Shown in pieces: positions 35,276-43,954 of a stretch of DNA of 64,000 nt. Origin of the DNA: Brevibacillus brevis NBRC 100599 (GTDB lineage Bacteria > Bacillota > Bacilli > Brevibacillales > Brevibacillaceae); assembly GCF_000010165.1 (NCBI RefSeq), contig NC_012491.1, positions 5,828,001 to 5,892,000 of the forward strand, in the 5' to 3' direction. Positions within the stretch are counted from its first letter, which is position 1. Every line of letters begins with the position of its first letter. A program made the translations under genes and the position numbers. The notes under the pieces were generated by a model, which worked only from the letters and a program-made list of their open reading frames with translations, made no database searches and was not told the DNA's origin.

Positions 35276-35704
35276 ATGGGACAATATTTAGTCAGAGAGA
35301 GCACGAAAGATGACGCTGATTTTATTGAGCAAAGAATAGTTGAATACAATGAATCGAATGTTCCATTTGAACTGACCGTTCCTTTTTCAAAAATCAATAA
35401 ACACGTTCGTGATGAAGATGGCAATATCATTGCAGGAATAAACTGTGTGTACTATTCTTGGAGATGTTTGTACATTGATGCTTTATGGGTCAGAGATGAT
35501 TTGAGAAAGAACGGATTGGGAAGCAAGCTTCTTCTTGAAATTGAAAACACAGCTAAGGAGTATGGAATTCATTTGATTCATTTAGATACTTTTGATTTTC
35601 AAGCAAAGGACTTTTATGTAAAACACGGGTACGAGATACATGGTGTACTCGATGATTGCCCTCTTTCCCATCAAAGATTTTACCTACAAAAGAGAATCGA
35701 TTAG
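35276..35704 (+). CDS. GNAT family N-acetyltransferase
   Basis: A 142-residue single-domain GNAT with the acetyl-CoA loop DDLRKNGLGSKLL and a C-terminal FYVKHGYEIHGVL strand. Close to the YdfB/streptothricin-acetyltransferase-like small GNATs; substrate unknown. ATG start after AAAGGAG. The gene is more AT-rich than its neighbours, which hints at horizontal acquisition. Confidence 0.88.
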   Translation: MGQYLVRESTKDDADFIEQRIVEYNESNVPFELTVPFSKINKHVRDEDGNIIAGINCVYYSWRCLYIDALWVRDDLRKNGLGSKLLLEIENTAKEYGIHLIHLDTFDFQAKDFYVKHGYEIHGVLDDCPLSHQRFYLQKRID

Positions 35705-35727
35705 CAGTCAATCATCCGTAGAAAGGT

Positions 35728-35762
35728 AGCCCTACATCCAATAATGGGTGTAGGGCTCTTTG
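35728..35762 (+). terminator. Terminator of the GNAT gene
   Basis: AGCCCTACA and TGTAGGGCT arms followed by CTTTGTGTT. Confidence 0.75.
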
Positions 35763-35773
35763 TGTTCCACATG

Positions 35774-37108
35774 TTACTCCTCAAATTTCATCATTTCCAA
35801 ATTGGTTTTCTTGACCTTCACCAAATACAACAAATAGATCAGGCCGACAGAGCTCCATAGCAAGCCCAGCATCATGGACGTTGCTTCTAGGTTGACCCAC
35901 AAAAAGGCGATGAACGTTGTCCCGATGAGTGGTGACAACACGAAGCCCCACCAATCCTTGATAGACTTGTTCTTTTGTTTGCGGAAATAGTACGCCATTA
36001 CGCTGATGTTCACAAAGCTAAAGGCGATCAGTGCGCCAAAGTTAATAAAGGACGTGGCGGTTAGCAAATCCATGTACAAAGCAAACAGCATCAACGCTCC
36101 TACCAACAAAACGTTAAGCACGGGCGTTCTCAGCTTCGGATGTACATAACCGAACCAGCGCTTCGGCAAAAATCCGTCTCTGCCCATTGCGTACAGCAAA
36201 CGGGTGACACTCGTGACGGATACAAGCCCGGAAGCCAGCGTTGAGGACAAGGCGGCGGCCAAAAACACCAATTGAAAAACGGTTCCGCCGATAAACAACG
36301 CAATCTCCGCTGAAGCAGCTTCTGGATCAGATAATACCGAAACATCAGGAAATAAAGATTGCATGAAATATGAGGCCGTAATAAACAACGCTCCTCCCGC
36401 GAGTGCTACGAGCATAATCCCGCGAGGAATCGTCTTTTTCGCATCGACGGTTTCCTCCGTGAGCGTGGTTACTGCATCAAAGCCAAGGAAGGAAAAACAA
36501 AGAATTGACGCACCCGAAAGCAGTGCAATGACAGACATATCCGGTGACAAAAATGGTCGCAGGTTGAATACTTGCCCAAGCCCGTCACCTTGCGTAAGAC
36601 CACGGATTGCCAATCCCGCAAACAGCACGACGACCACGACTTGAAACAGCACCAAAATCGAGTTGACGGATGCGGTTACTGTTACGCGAAATACGTTTAA
36701 CCCCGTCACCAGTACAATGAATCCTATAATCCACCATACAGTCGATACATCAGGAAATACGGATGATAGGTAAACCCCTGTCAACAAGGCGTTAATCATC
36801 GGTAAAAACAAATAATCCAGCAAGGACGCCCAGCCTACCAGAAATCCGGCATACGGATGGATCGTTTGCTGCGTATACGTATACGCGGTCCCTGCTGAAG
36901 GGAATAGCCGTACCATCTTTCCGTAGCTTGCTGCCGTAAACAGGATTGCAAGAAGTGTGACTGCATAAGCAGCAGGAACGTGCCCCCCCGTTTCTCCAGA
37001 AACAATGCCAAAGGTGTCAAAAACGGCCATCGGGGCCATGTAGCCCAGTCCAATTACGACAATATGCCGCAACTTCAAACTACGTGTTAGTTCTGCTCTC
37101 CCGTTCAC
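35774..37108 (-). CDS. APC family amino acid permease
   Basis: A 444-residue twelve-span transporter of the amino acid-polyamine-organocation superfamily. Span 1 carries the substrate loop VIGLGYMAPMAVF and span 6 FSFLGFDAVTTLTEE, a hallmark of the fold. Probably a proton-coupled amino acid or amine importer; specificity not visible. GTG start at 37108 after AAAGGAGGACAGGCA; the open frame extends further upstream without support. Confidence 0.9.
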   Translation of the reverse strand: MNGRAELTRSLKLRHIVVIGLGYMAPMAVFDTFGIVSGETGGHVPAAYAVTLLAILFTAASYGKMVRLFPSAGTAYTYTQQTIHPYAGFLVGWASLLDYLFLPMINALLTGVYLSSVFPDVSTVWWIIGFIVLVTGLNVFRVTVTASVNSILVLFQVVVVVLFAGLAIRGLTQGDGLGQVFNLRPFLSPDMSVIALLSGASILCFSFLGFDAVTTLTEETVDAKKTIPRGIMLVALAGGALFITASYFMQSLFPDVSVLSDPEAASAEIALFIGGTVFQLVFLAAALSSTLASGLVSVTSVTRLLYAMGRDGFLPKRWFGYVHPKLRTPVLNVLLVGALMLFALYMDLLTATSFINFGALIAFSFVNISVMAYYFRKQKNKSIKDWWGFVLSPLIGTTFIAFLWVNLEATSMMLGLLWSSVGLIYLLYLVKVKKTNLEMMKFEE

Positions 37109-37165
37109 TGCCTGTCCTCCTTTTTGTAACAGAATAATTATACACGCCAATTTATAATCACGAAA

Positions 37166-37211
37166 GAAAAAAGCGCCGCTGCACACGGGTTCTCCATGCA
37201 CAGTAGCGCTT
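37166..37211 (-). terminator. Terminator of glnS
   Basis: Minus-strand AAGCGCT..CTGTGCA against TGTGCAG.GGCGCTT with six T, 18 bases behind glnS. Confidence 0.85.
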
Positions 37212-37229
37212 GATTTATATGAGTATTTC

Positions 37230-38888
37230 CTATGCTTTTGGCAGTTCAAAGGAACTCTTCAATGATACAATCCGGTTGAATACGAGCTTATCATCTGTCG
37301 TATGCTTCGGATCGACATTGAAATAGCCATGACGGAAAAATTGATACTTGTCTTGAGGCTTGGTTTCTTTCATATTTGGCTCCACGTAGCCTTGCAGCAC
37401 TTCCAACGAATTCGGGTTAACGTTATCGAGGAAAGTACCCTCTGAGTCTTCATCATCCATAATCAATGGCTCGTACAAACGGAATTCAGCAGGAACTGCT
37501 TGGGTCGCGTCCACCCAGTGAATCGTACCTTTTACCTTGCGACCTGTAAAACCGCTGCCGCTCTTCGTCTCAACGTCATACGTGCAATGGATCTCGATCA
37601 CGTTGCCTTCTGCATCCTTCACAACGTCATTGCATTTAATGAAATACGCGTGCTTCAGACGCACTTCATTTCCCGGGAACAAGCGGAAATACTTGCTCGG
37701 CGGGTTTTCCATGAAGTCGTCCTGCTCAATGTAGATTTCGCGGGAGAACGGAATTTCACGATTGCCCATCTCTGGGTTCTCTGGATTGATCTCCGCTTCG
37801 AGCATCTCAACCTGTCCTTCCGGATAGTTCGTGATGACGACCTTCAATGGATTCAATACAGCCATCGTACGTGGTGCCTTCAGCTTCAGGTCCTCACGGA
37901 TGAAATACTCCAGCATTTTCTCGTCAACGGTGCTGTTCGCGCGCGCTACTCCTACTTCACGAGCGAATGTACGAATCGCTTCCGGTGTATAGCCGCGACG
38001 ACGGAAGCCTGCGATGGTTGGCATGCGCGGGTCATCCCAGCCGTCTACCACATTCTCATCGACTAGCTGTTTCAGCTTGCGTTTACTCATAACGGTGTTT
38101 GTCAGGTTCAAGCGAGCAAATTCGTACTGGTGTGGTACCTTCTCCATTTCGCACTCGCGGACTACCCAGTCGTATAACGGGCGATGATCTTCGAATTCCA
38201 GCGAGCACAGGGAGTGTGTCACGCCCTCAATAGCATCCTCCAACGGATGAGCGAAGTCGTACATCGGATAGATGCACCATTTGTCGCCCGTGTTGTGATG
38301 CGTTGCATGGGAGATTCGATACAGAACCGGATCACGCATGTTGAAGTTCTGCGAAGCCATATCGATTTTCGCACGCAGCACTTTTTCCCCGTCCTTGAAT
38401 TCCCCTTGGCGCATACGTGCAAACAGGTCCAGGTTTTCCTCCACAGACCGGCTGCGGAACGGACTATCTGTGCCTGGCTCTGTCCATGTTCCACGCATTT
38501 TACGCATGTCTTCAGGAGACAGATCGTCTACGTAAGCCAGACCTTTTTTAATCAACAGCACCGCTCGGTTGTACATCTCTTCAAAGTAATCAGATGCAAA
38601 AAACAACCCGTCCCATTCGAAGCCAAGCCATTGAACGTCCCTTTTGATGGCTTCTACGTATTCGATGTCTTCCTTCACCGGGTTCGTATCGTCAAAACGC
38701 AGGTTGGCCTTGCCGGAGAATTCTCGTGCCAACTCAAAGTTGAGGCAGATTGCTTTTGCATGTCCAATATGGAGATACCCGTTCGGTTCTGGGGGAAAGC
38801 GGGTAATGATTTCCTTTACTTTGCCCTCTTGCAAGTCATCAATCATGATATTGCGGATAAAATTGGATGCCGCTACCTTGTTTTCCAA
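37230..38888 (-). CDS. glnS: Glutaminyl-tRNA synthetase
   Basis: A 552-residue class I synthetase charging tRNA-Gln. HIGH motif in PPEPNGYLHIGHAKAICLNF, KMSKS equivalent in NTVMSKRKL, and a two-barrel anticodon domain from about residue 340. Length equals the Escherichia enzyme (554). Most Bacilli lack GlnRS and use GluRS with GatCAB, so its presence is notable. TTG start at 38888, nine bases after AAAGG, is preferred to TTG at 38897. Confidence 0.95.
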   Translation of the reverse strand: MENKVAASNFIRNIMIDDLQEGKVKEIITRFPPEPNGYLHIGHAKAICLNFELAREFSGKANLRFDDTNPVKEDIEYVEAIKRDVQWLGFEWDGLFFASDYFEEMYNRAVLLIKKGLAYVDDLSPEDMRKMRGTWTEPGTDSPFRSRSVEENLDLFARMRQGEFKDGEKVLRAKIDMASQNFNMRDPVLYRISHATHHNTGDKWCIYPMYDFAHPLEDAIEGVTHSLCSLEFEDHRPLYDWVVRECEMEKVPHQYEFARLNLTNTVMSKRKLKQLVDENVVDGWDDPRMPTIAGFRRRGYTPEAIRTFAREVGVARANSTVDEKMLEYFIREDLKLKAPRTMAVLNPLKVVITNYPEGQVEMLEAEINPENPEMGNREIPFSREIYIEQDDFMENPPSKYFRLFPGNEVRLKHAYFIKCNDVVKDAEGNVIEIHCTYDVETKSGSGFTGRKVKGTIHWVDATQAVPAEFRLYEPLIMDDEDSEGTFLDNVNPNSLEVLQGYVEPNMKETKPQDKYQFFRHGYFNVDPKHTTDDKLVFNRIVSLKSSFELPKA

Positions 38889-38950
38889 TGAAATCAACCT
38901 TTCACTTCACCTTTACATTCCATAATACTGATTCTCTTCCCAGAGTTCAA

Positions 38951-38975
38951 CAAAATCGGGTCGTTGACCGACCCG
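38951..38975 (-). terminator. Terminator of the SET-domain gene
   Basis: Minus-strand CGGGTCG/CGACCCG hairpin with four-base loop followed by ATTTTGTT. Confidence 0.75.
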
Positions 38976-38976
38976 C

Positions 38977-39594
38977 TCACGTCTCCCATTGCTGCCCCGT
39001 TTGCCATTGTGACCTGCAATACAGGTGAATAACAGAATCAATGGCTAAGCGCTGCTCCGTGATCCCACGAATCGTTTCGAGATGCTTAGAGGGAATCAGA
39101 TGCAGCAAAGGCTGTTCAACATGATTGAACCGTTGGAATGCTTCCGCTGCAATCCGATCCCACTGCGGGTAATACCGAAGCAAATCATCGGGCATTACAC
39201 GGGAGCGGTCCGTGTCGGACTCGGGCAAACACTCAAAAGGTTCATCCAAATTTAACGTTCCATAATCATCAGTCAGCTCTTCGCCCGGAAAAATATCCCG
39301 TGCAGCCAATTCCATATCATACATGGTCGGCACACAATTCGCATGAAAGCTGTGGTTCACGTACCTTGCCTTATCCCAACAAAGAATGTACTTTCCGAAC
39401 TGGTTCTTAAACGAATATTTTTGTACGTCCTGTTTTCGTAATGAGTCAAGTCTTTCCACAAATGCAGGGTCCAATACTTGGTCCAAATCATCCTGTGCCC
39501 ATACAATCGTTCCTTTTGGGATAAACCTTGTCGCAAACACACCGTACCCGATCTCATCGTTGATATAGCGCAATTCCGTATCGGGATGCATCAT
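38977..39594 (-). CDS. Bacterial SET-domain protein
   Basis: A 205-residue protein with a SET lysine-methyltransferase fold: GYGVFATRFIPKGTIVW at the start, YVNHSFHANC (the NHSxxPN-like SAM pocket) and LTDDYGTLN, where the family tyrosine is retained. There is no obvious post-SET zinc cluster, though CLPESD follows. Targets of bacterial SET proteins are mostly unknown. ATG at 39594 or the adjacent ATG at 39591, both rather far (13-16 bases) from AAGGAG. Confidence 0.8.
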   Translation of the reverse strand: MMHPDTELRYINDEIGYGVFATRFIPKGTIVWAQDDLDQVLDPAFVERLDSLRKQDVQKYSFKNQFGKYILCWDKARYVNHSFHANCVPTMYDMELAARDIFPGEELTDDYGTLNLDEPFECLPESDTDRSRVMPDDLLRYYPQWDRIAAEAFQRFNHVEQPLLHLIPSKHLETIRGITEQRLAIDSVIHLYCRSQWQTGQQWET

Positions 39595-39725
39595 GGTCTT
39601 TGTTTCACTCCTTGGCAAATGTGCCTTTTTATCATCATAAGCAGCTTTGCCCCAGGAGGTGTGTGAATATCTGTCGAAAAATACATAGCATTCCTAACTA
39701 TTTTTCCGGATTAAAATATTTTTCT

Positions 39726-39764
39726 TATTTACCACAAATGGTAAATAGTCTATATTATTGGCAA
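39726..39764 (+). promoter_or_regulatory. Nine-base inverted repeat at a possible promoter
   Basis: TATTTACCA caaa TGGTAAATA is a perfect palindrome at 39726-39747. It overlaps a possible promoter TTTACC-17 bases-TATATT, about 65 bases before the c-di-GMP aptamer. Could be an operator for an unknown repressor. Confidence 0.4.
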
Positions 39765-39795
39765 ACGGAGTTTTAGGAACATTTTCCCACAACGA

Positions 39796-39824
39796 TTGAA
39801 TCAGTATATGTGTCATTTTATGCT
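39796..39824 (+). promoter_or_regulatory. Possible promoter of the c-di-GMP riboswitch transcript
   Basis: TTGAAT, 17-base spacer, TATGCT, placing the start a few bases before the aptamer. The -10 box is only four of six. Confidence 0.4.
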
Positions 39825-39827
39825 TCA

Positions 39828-39932
39828 CCCATTGATATCGAAACGGCATACCCGGGGAAATCCGGCGACGCAAAGCTACAGGGGCTACCTCCGCAACAGC
39901 GGACACGCTTGCCAGCTACCGAAGTATTGATG
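39828..39932 (+). promoter_or_regulatory. Cyclic di-GMP-I (GEMM) riboswitch
   Basis: The core is clear: CCGGGGAAATCCGG tetraloop hairpin, GACGCAAAGCTACAGGG, a second GC stem CCGC...GCGG, then TTGCCAGCTACCG with the tetraloop receptor side. Flanking CATTGATATCG and CGAAGTATTGATG can form P1. A terminator follows at once, so it likely controls read-through into the gamma-glutamyltransferase gene according to c-di-GMP. Confidence 0.93.
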
Positions 39933-39940
39933 TAGGACGC

Positions 39941-39972
39941 GACCAATGATCCTATATCATTGGTCTTTTTTT
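39941..39972 (+). terminator. Expression-platform terminator of the c-di-GMP riboswitch
   Basis: Perfect ten-base arms GACCAATGAT/ATCATTGGTC, five-base loop and seven T, nine bases after the aptamer. Between it and the gene lies an unused strong ribosome-like site AAAGGAGGTGAGG at 40029. Confidence 0.9.
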
Positions 39973-40104
39973 GCGCTCATAATGTCTATTTTTGTCTACT
40001 TTTGTATGTTTGTGTATTTTTAACTTTTAAAGGAGGTGAGGCAACAGCGGATAGCCGGTTTAATGAATCATTATTCTTTTCATCATGAAGGAGGTTTCAT
40101 AGGA

Positions 40105-41823
40105 ATGTCATTCTGGAAGAAACTCTCGACCGTCGCGCTGACTGCTGTCATCGGGGTATCAACATTCTCTGGAGCACAAGCTGCTAACCGTCCAACATCG
40201 ATGTCACCGAACGCAATGGTGACGACTCCTCACTATCTGGCTACGGCTGCGGCCCTGAAAACATTGGAAGACGGTGGAAATGCAGTAGATGCTGCTATTA
40301 CAGCCGCTTCCACCTTAGCTGTTGTCTATCCTCATTACACAACCATTGGCGGAGATAACTTCTGGCTCATCTACAATGCCAAAACAAAAGAGCTGAAGGC
40401 GCTGAACGGCAGTGGTCGCGCAGGCGAAAAGGCAACCATCGACTATTACAAAGGCAAAGGCTACGAAAAAATCCCGTCCCGCGGTTATGAATCAGCAAAC
40501 ACTGTCCCTGGTGTCGTCTCCGGCTGGTGGGAGGCGTACAACTACGCCCATAAAAGCATGGGCAACAATAAGCTTCAATGGAACAGACTGCTGGAGCCTG
40601 CCATTGGATACGCCGAGAACGGATATCCCGTCTCCCCCAACCAAGTATATTGGACAAAATACGCGACAGATCCAACTGACAATGACTTGAAGAATCTTCA
40701 ACGTTTTGATGGATTCCGCAAAACATTCCTGAAGCCCAACGGCGATCCTTATGCAGCGGGCGAAATTCTCAAACAAAAGGATCTTGCCAATACTTTGCGA
40801 ATCATTGCGAAAAAAGGCGCTGACGGTTTTTATAAAGGAGAAGTTGCTAAAAAAATCGTAGCAGACATGAAAGCCAACGGCGGATTGCTCACGTTGAAAG
40901 ATTTTGAGAAGCATACCTCCACTTGGGCAGATCCCATTACGGTAGACTACCGTGGCTACAAAGCGTATAACGTTCCACCTAACTCCCAAGGCATGGCATC
41001 GCTCTCTATTCTTAATGTTTTGAATAACTTTGACCTCAAAAGCATGGGTGAAGGAACACCTGATTACTACCACACGATTGTGGAAGCTACCAAACAGGCT
41101 TTCGCTGACCGCGACAAATGGCTGACTGACCCCGCCTTTGCGGATATCCCTGTGGATGAGCTGTTGTCCAAGCAGCACGGGAAAGATTTAGCTGCGCGCA
41201 TTGATATGAAGCAAGCAGCCAAATCCGTAGAACCGCTTGATCCAAAAGGCGATACAACCTGGTTCGGGATCGTCGACAAAGATGGAAATGCCGTGTCCAT
41301 CATTCAGAGTCACTACTTTGACTGGGGTTCTGGCATCGTAGCGAAAGATACGGGTGTCCTTTTACAAAACCGCGGAAGCTACTTCTCTCTGGATTCCAAA
41401 CACATCAATCACTTGGAACCAGGAAAACGCACCTTCCACACCATTAACCCAGCTATGCTCTTTAAAGGGGACAAGCCTTATCTTCTTTACGGAACACAAG
41501 GGGGAGAAGGACAACCGCAAACGCAAGCCGCTCTCGTCACACGCATCGTAGACTTTGGTTTCAGCGTGCAAGACGCAATCGAAGCGCCAAGATGGCTGCA
41601 TGGACGCAACTGGGGATCTGCTTCCAACAATCTCAAGGTGGAAAGCCGCATCCCTCAAGAAGTCCTGGACGAGCTCATTAAACGTGGGCATCCAGTCGAA
41701 AAGCTGGAAGCAGCCTATACCGATGCGATGGGACAGTCCGGCGCAATCCTGATTGACCCGCAAACCAATGTAAAATTTGGCGGTGCTGACCCTCGCGGTG
41801 AAGGCGCAGCAATGGGCTATTAA
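40105..41823 (+). CDS. Secreted gamma-glutamyltransferase family protein
   Basis: A 572-residue Ntn-hydrolase family enzyme: signal peptide ending GAQAA, N-terminal TTPHYLATAAAL and DAAITAASTLAVVYPH, and the autoprocessing/catalytic Thr in GDTTWFGIVDKDGNA. The lower-chain motif GSGIVAKDTGVLLQNR binds the glutamyl group. It should hydrolyse or transfer gamma-glutamyl groups of glutathione, glutamine or poly-gamma-glutamate outside the cell; the Gly-Gly loop region is partly divergent. ATG at 40105 ten bases after AAGGAGG; the longer GTG frame starts inside another SD-like sequence. Confidence 0.9.
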   Translation: MSFWKKLSTVALTAVIGVSTFSGAQAANRPTSMSPNAMVTTPHYLATAAALKTLEDGGNAVDAAITAASTLAVVYPHYTTIGGDNFWLIYNAKTKELKALNGSGRAGEKATIDYYKGKGYEKIPSRGYESANTVPGVVSGWWEAYNYAHKSMGNNKLQWNRLLEPAIGYAENGYPVSPNQVYWTKYATDPTDNDLKNLQRFDGFRKTFLKPNGDPYAAGEILKQKDLANTLRIIAKKGADGFYKGEVAKKIVADMKANGGLLTLKDFEKHTSTWADPITVDYRGYKAYNVPPNSQGMASLSILNVLNNFDLKSMGEGTPDYYHTIVEATKQAFADRDKWLTDPAFADIPVDELLSKQHGKDLAARIDMKQAAKSVEPLDPKGDTTWFGIVDKDGNAVSIIQSHYFDWGSGIVAKDTGVLLQNRGSYFSLDSKHINHLEPGKRTFHTINPAMLFKGDKPYLLYGTQGGEGQPQTQAALVTRIVDFGFSVQDAIEAPRWLHGRNWGSASNNLKVESRIPQEVLDELIKRGHPVEKLEAAYTDAMGQSGAILIDPQTNVKFGGADPRGEGAAMGY

Positions 41824-41831
41824 TATATTGT

Positions 41832-41874
41832 CAGACTGCTGAGCTCATCTCAGCAGTCTGCCTGTTTCTATTTC
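41832..41874 (+). terminator. Hairpin between gamma-glutamyltransferase and chemoreceptor genes
   Basis: Perfect 12-base arms CAGACTGCTGAG/CTCAGCAGTCTG, five-base loop, weak U tail (CCTGTTTCTATTT). Likely a partial terminator allowing some read-through into the chemoreceptor gene. Confidence 0.7.
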
Positions 41875-41903
41875 GCATTCACGGATTAGGAGTGGACAAA
41901 CCT

Positions 41904-43892
41904 ATGTTTTTGTTCAACAAACTCAGGAACAAAATGATTCTTTGGTTTCTCGTCGTGGCCGTCATTCCACTTACTGCCGTTTCGTTGTTTATCACGAGCA
42001 GCTTTTCATCCATTCTCATTGATAAACAAAAATCATCCTATGTTGACCTTACTTCCAGTACAGCCATAGCGATGGATCAATATCTGGACCGGCGTATGAC
42101 AGAAATTCAAATTTTAGCCCGCACCTCGGATATTCAATCCGATGATGCAGCAGCAAAAAATGAATTTATTCGCAAGTTTACCGAGGAAATGAAGCTGTAT
42201 GACGGAAACACGTTTATCGCAAGCGATGGAAAAGTAACGGCTGATACGTTCCCCAAAAGCGTTGGAATCAATCTTGGCGAGCGCCAATTCTTCAAAGACG
42301 GTATGCAGGACAAGCCCAGCTTCTCCGATGTTCTTGTTGCGAAGACAACCGGCAATCGCTCTATCATCGTCGCTTCCCCTGTAAAAGGGAAAAACAACGA
42401 GAAGCTTGGTGTCTTGACCGGGCTCGTCAATGTAGATGACTTCACAGCTACCTTTCTCAAAGATTTGAAAGTAGGCAACGATGGTTATCCGATTCTCGTT
42501 GATAACAAGAACCAAATTCAGTACCACCCTACCCAGGATCTGATCGGAAAACCGCTTGCGGAATCCGCTCTGCCGCAACCATTAACGGAAATCCTTCAAT
42601 CAGGAAAAACAGAAAAGGGCTCATACAGCTACTCGGACAATGGCAAGGAATACGTTGTCACCTACTCCCCCATTCCCAAGACCAACTTTGGTTTATATCT
42701 GCATATCCCTGTTGAATCTATAACGTCTGCGGTTTCATCCGTTACCACCATGGTCAGGATCATTGTCATCGTTGTTGTTGCTGTCGTGACCGCAATCGCC
42801 TACGCTGTTTCCCGGCAAATTTCACGCCCTATTGCAGCAGTTGCCTCCGTGGCTAACCGCATTTCCGAGGGTGAACTGACTGTACAACCCTTGCAAATTC
42901 GAACCAAGGATGAGGTTGGACAGTTATCCCAATCAGTAAACACAATGGTGCTCAACCTGCGAACGATTATTCAACAAGTGAATGATACAGCCTCAGATCT
43001 TGCTTCTTCCGCAGAGGAATTGTCGGTCAACGCCGACCATACGAGCAAGGCTACCGAGCAAATCGCCATAACGATTCAGGAAGTAGCTTACGGTGCGGAA
43101 AAACAAGTGAAGAGTGTAGAGGAAAGTGTCACCGCAATTCAAGGCGTATCGACAGGGGCTCAGCAGGTTGCCACGAATGCACAGCAAGCTGCTGAATCGG
43201 CTATGGGCGCTTCCCAAATTGCAGTGGAAGGCAATCAGGCCCTTCAGGTCGTTATCAGCCAGATGCAATCGATCGAGAACACTGTCGGCAACATTGCTGA
43301 TATCGTCAAACGATTAGGAAACAGCTCGCAGGAAATCGGACAAATCGTACAAGTCATCACCGCCATTGCTGAACAAACAAATCTGTTAGCGCTAAACGCA
43401 GCGATTGAAGCGGCGAGAGCTGGTGAACAAGGTCGCGGTTTCGCCGTTGTAGCAGACGAAGTGCGCAAATTGGCTGAGCAGTCCGCGGAATCCGCTCAAC
43501 AGATTAAACTATTGATTACGACGATTCAGCTCGAATCAAACCAGGCTGTCCTTTCGATGGAACAAGGCACCAAAGAGGTCGCCACTGGACTTACGGTCGT
43601 TAACAATGCAGGCAAGTCCTTCGAACAGATCCAAGATGCTGTCACGCAGGTGGCAAGCCAAATCCAAGAAGTAAAGGCTTATTCTGAGCAAATGTCTTTT
43701 GGCACCAAACAGGTGGTAGAGTTGGTTAGTGTCATCGAAGAAGTAGCGGAGAATTCTGCTGACGGAACACAAAGCGTATCGGCCGCCACAGAAGAACAGC
43801 TGGCAGCTATGGAAGAAGTCAGTTCATCATCAACTTCTTTGGCAAGAATAGCCGAAGAACTGCAATCTCATGTAAGCAAATTCAAGATATAG
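41904..43892 (+). CDS. Methyl-accepting chemotaxis protein with Cache sensor
   Basis: A 662-residue transducer: membrane span near 10-32, extracellular dCache-like ligand domain (about 35-275, with DGNTFIASDGKVTAD), second span near 285-305, HAMP (IAAVASVANRISEGELTVQP) and a long coiled-coil signalling domain with the conserved tip AEQTNLLALNAAIEAARAGE. It would feed CheA/CheW. Its placement behind a c-di-GMP switch links it to the motile-sessile decision. ATG at 41904; a GTG at 41892 overlaps the ribosome site. Confidence 0.92.
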   Translation: MFLFNKLRNKMILWFLVVAVIPLTAVSLFITSSFSSILIDKQKSSYVDLTSSTAIAMDQYLDRRMTEIQILARTSDIQSDDAAAKNEFIRKFTEEMKLYDGNTFIASDGKVTADTFPKSVGINLGERQFFKDGMQDKPSFSDVLVAKTTGNRSIIVASPVKGKNNEKLGVLTGLVNVDDFTATFLKDLKVGNDGYPILVDNKNQIQYHPTQDLIGKPLAESALPQPLTEILQSGKTEKGSYSYSDNGKEYVVTYSPIPKTNFGLYLHIPVESITSAVSSVTTMVRIIVIVVVAVVTAIAYAVSRQISRPIAAVASVANRISEGELTVQPLQIRTKDEVGQLSQSVNTMVLNLRTIIQQVNDTASDLASSAEELSVNADHTSKATEQIAITIQEVAYGAEKQVKSVEESVTAIQGVSTGAQQVATNAQQAAESAMGASQIAVEGNQALQVVISQMQSIENTVGNIADIVKRLGNSSQEIGQIVQVITAIAEQTNLLALNAAIEAARAGEQGRGFAVVADEVRKLAEQSAESAQQIKLLITTIQLESNQAVLSMEQGTKEVATGLTVVNNAGKSFEQIQDAVTQVASQIQEVKAYSEQMSFGTKQVVELVSVIEEVAENSADGTQSVSAATEEQLAAMEEVSSSSTSLARIAEELQSHVSKFKI

Positions 43893-43903
43893 TCCAAACA
43901 ACG

Positions 43904-43948
43904 AAAAAGGAAAGCCGCCTTGCAAATTGCTCGGCGGCTCTTTCCTGC
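43904..43948. terminator. Bidirectional terminator
   Basis: GGAAAGCCGCC and GGCGGCTCTTTCC arms (one bulge), T-rich on the minus strand. Confidence 0.82.
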
Positions 43949-43954
43949 TTGTGC

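Noticed and set aside
40036..40104. GTG start with AAAGGAGGTGAGG extending the gamma-glutamyltransferase by 23 residues
   Set aside because: The GTG lies inside the SD-like sequence, and the extension would bury the signal peptide; ATG 40105 has its own AAGGAGG.
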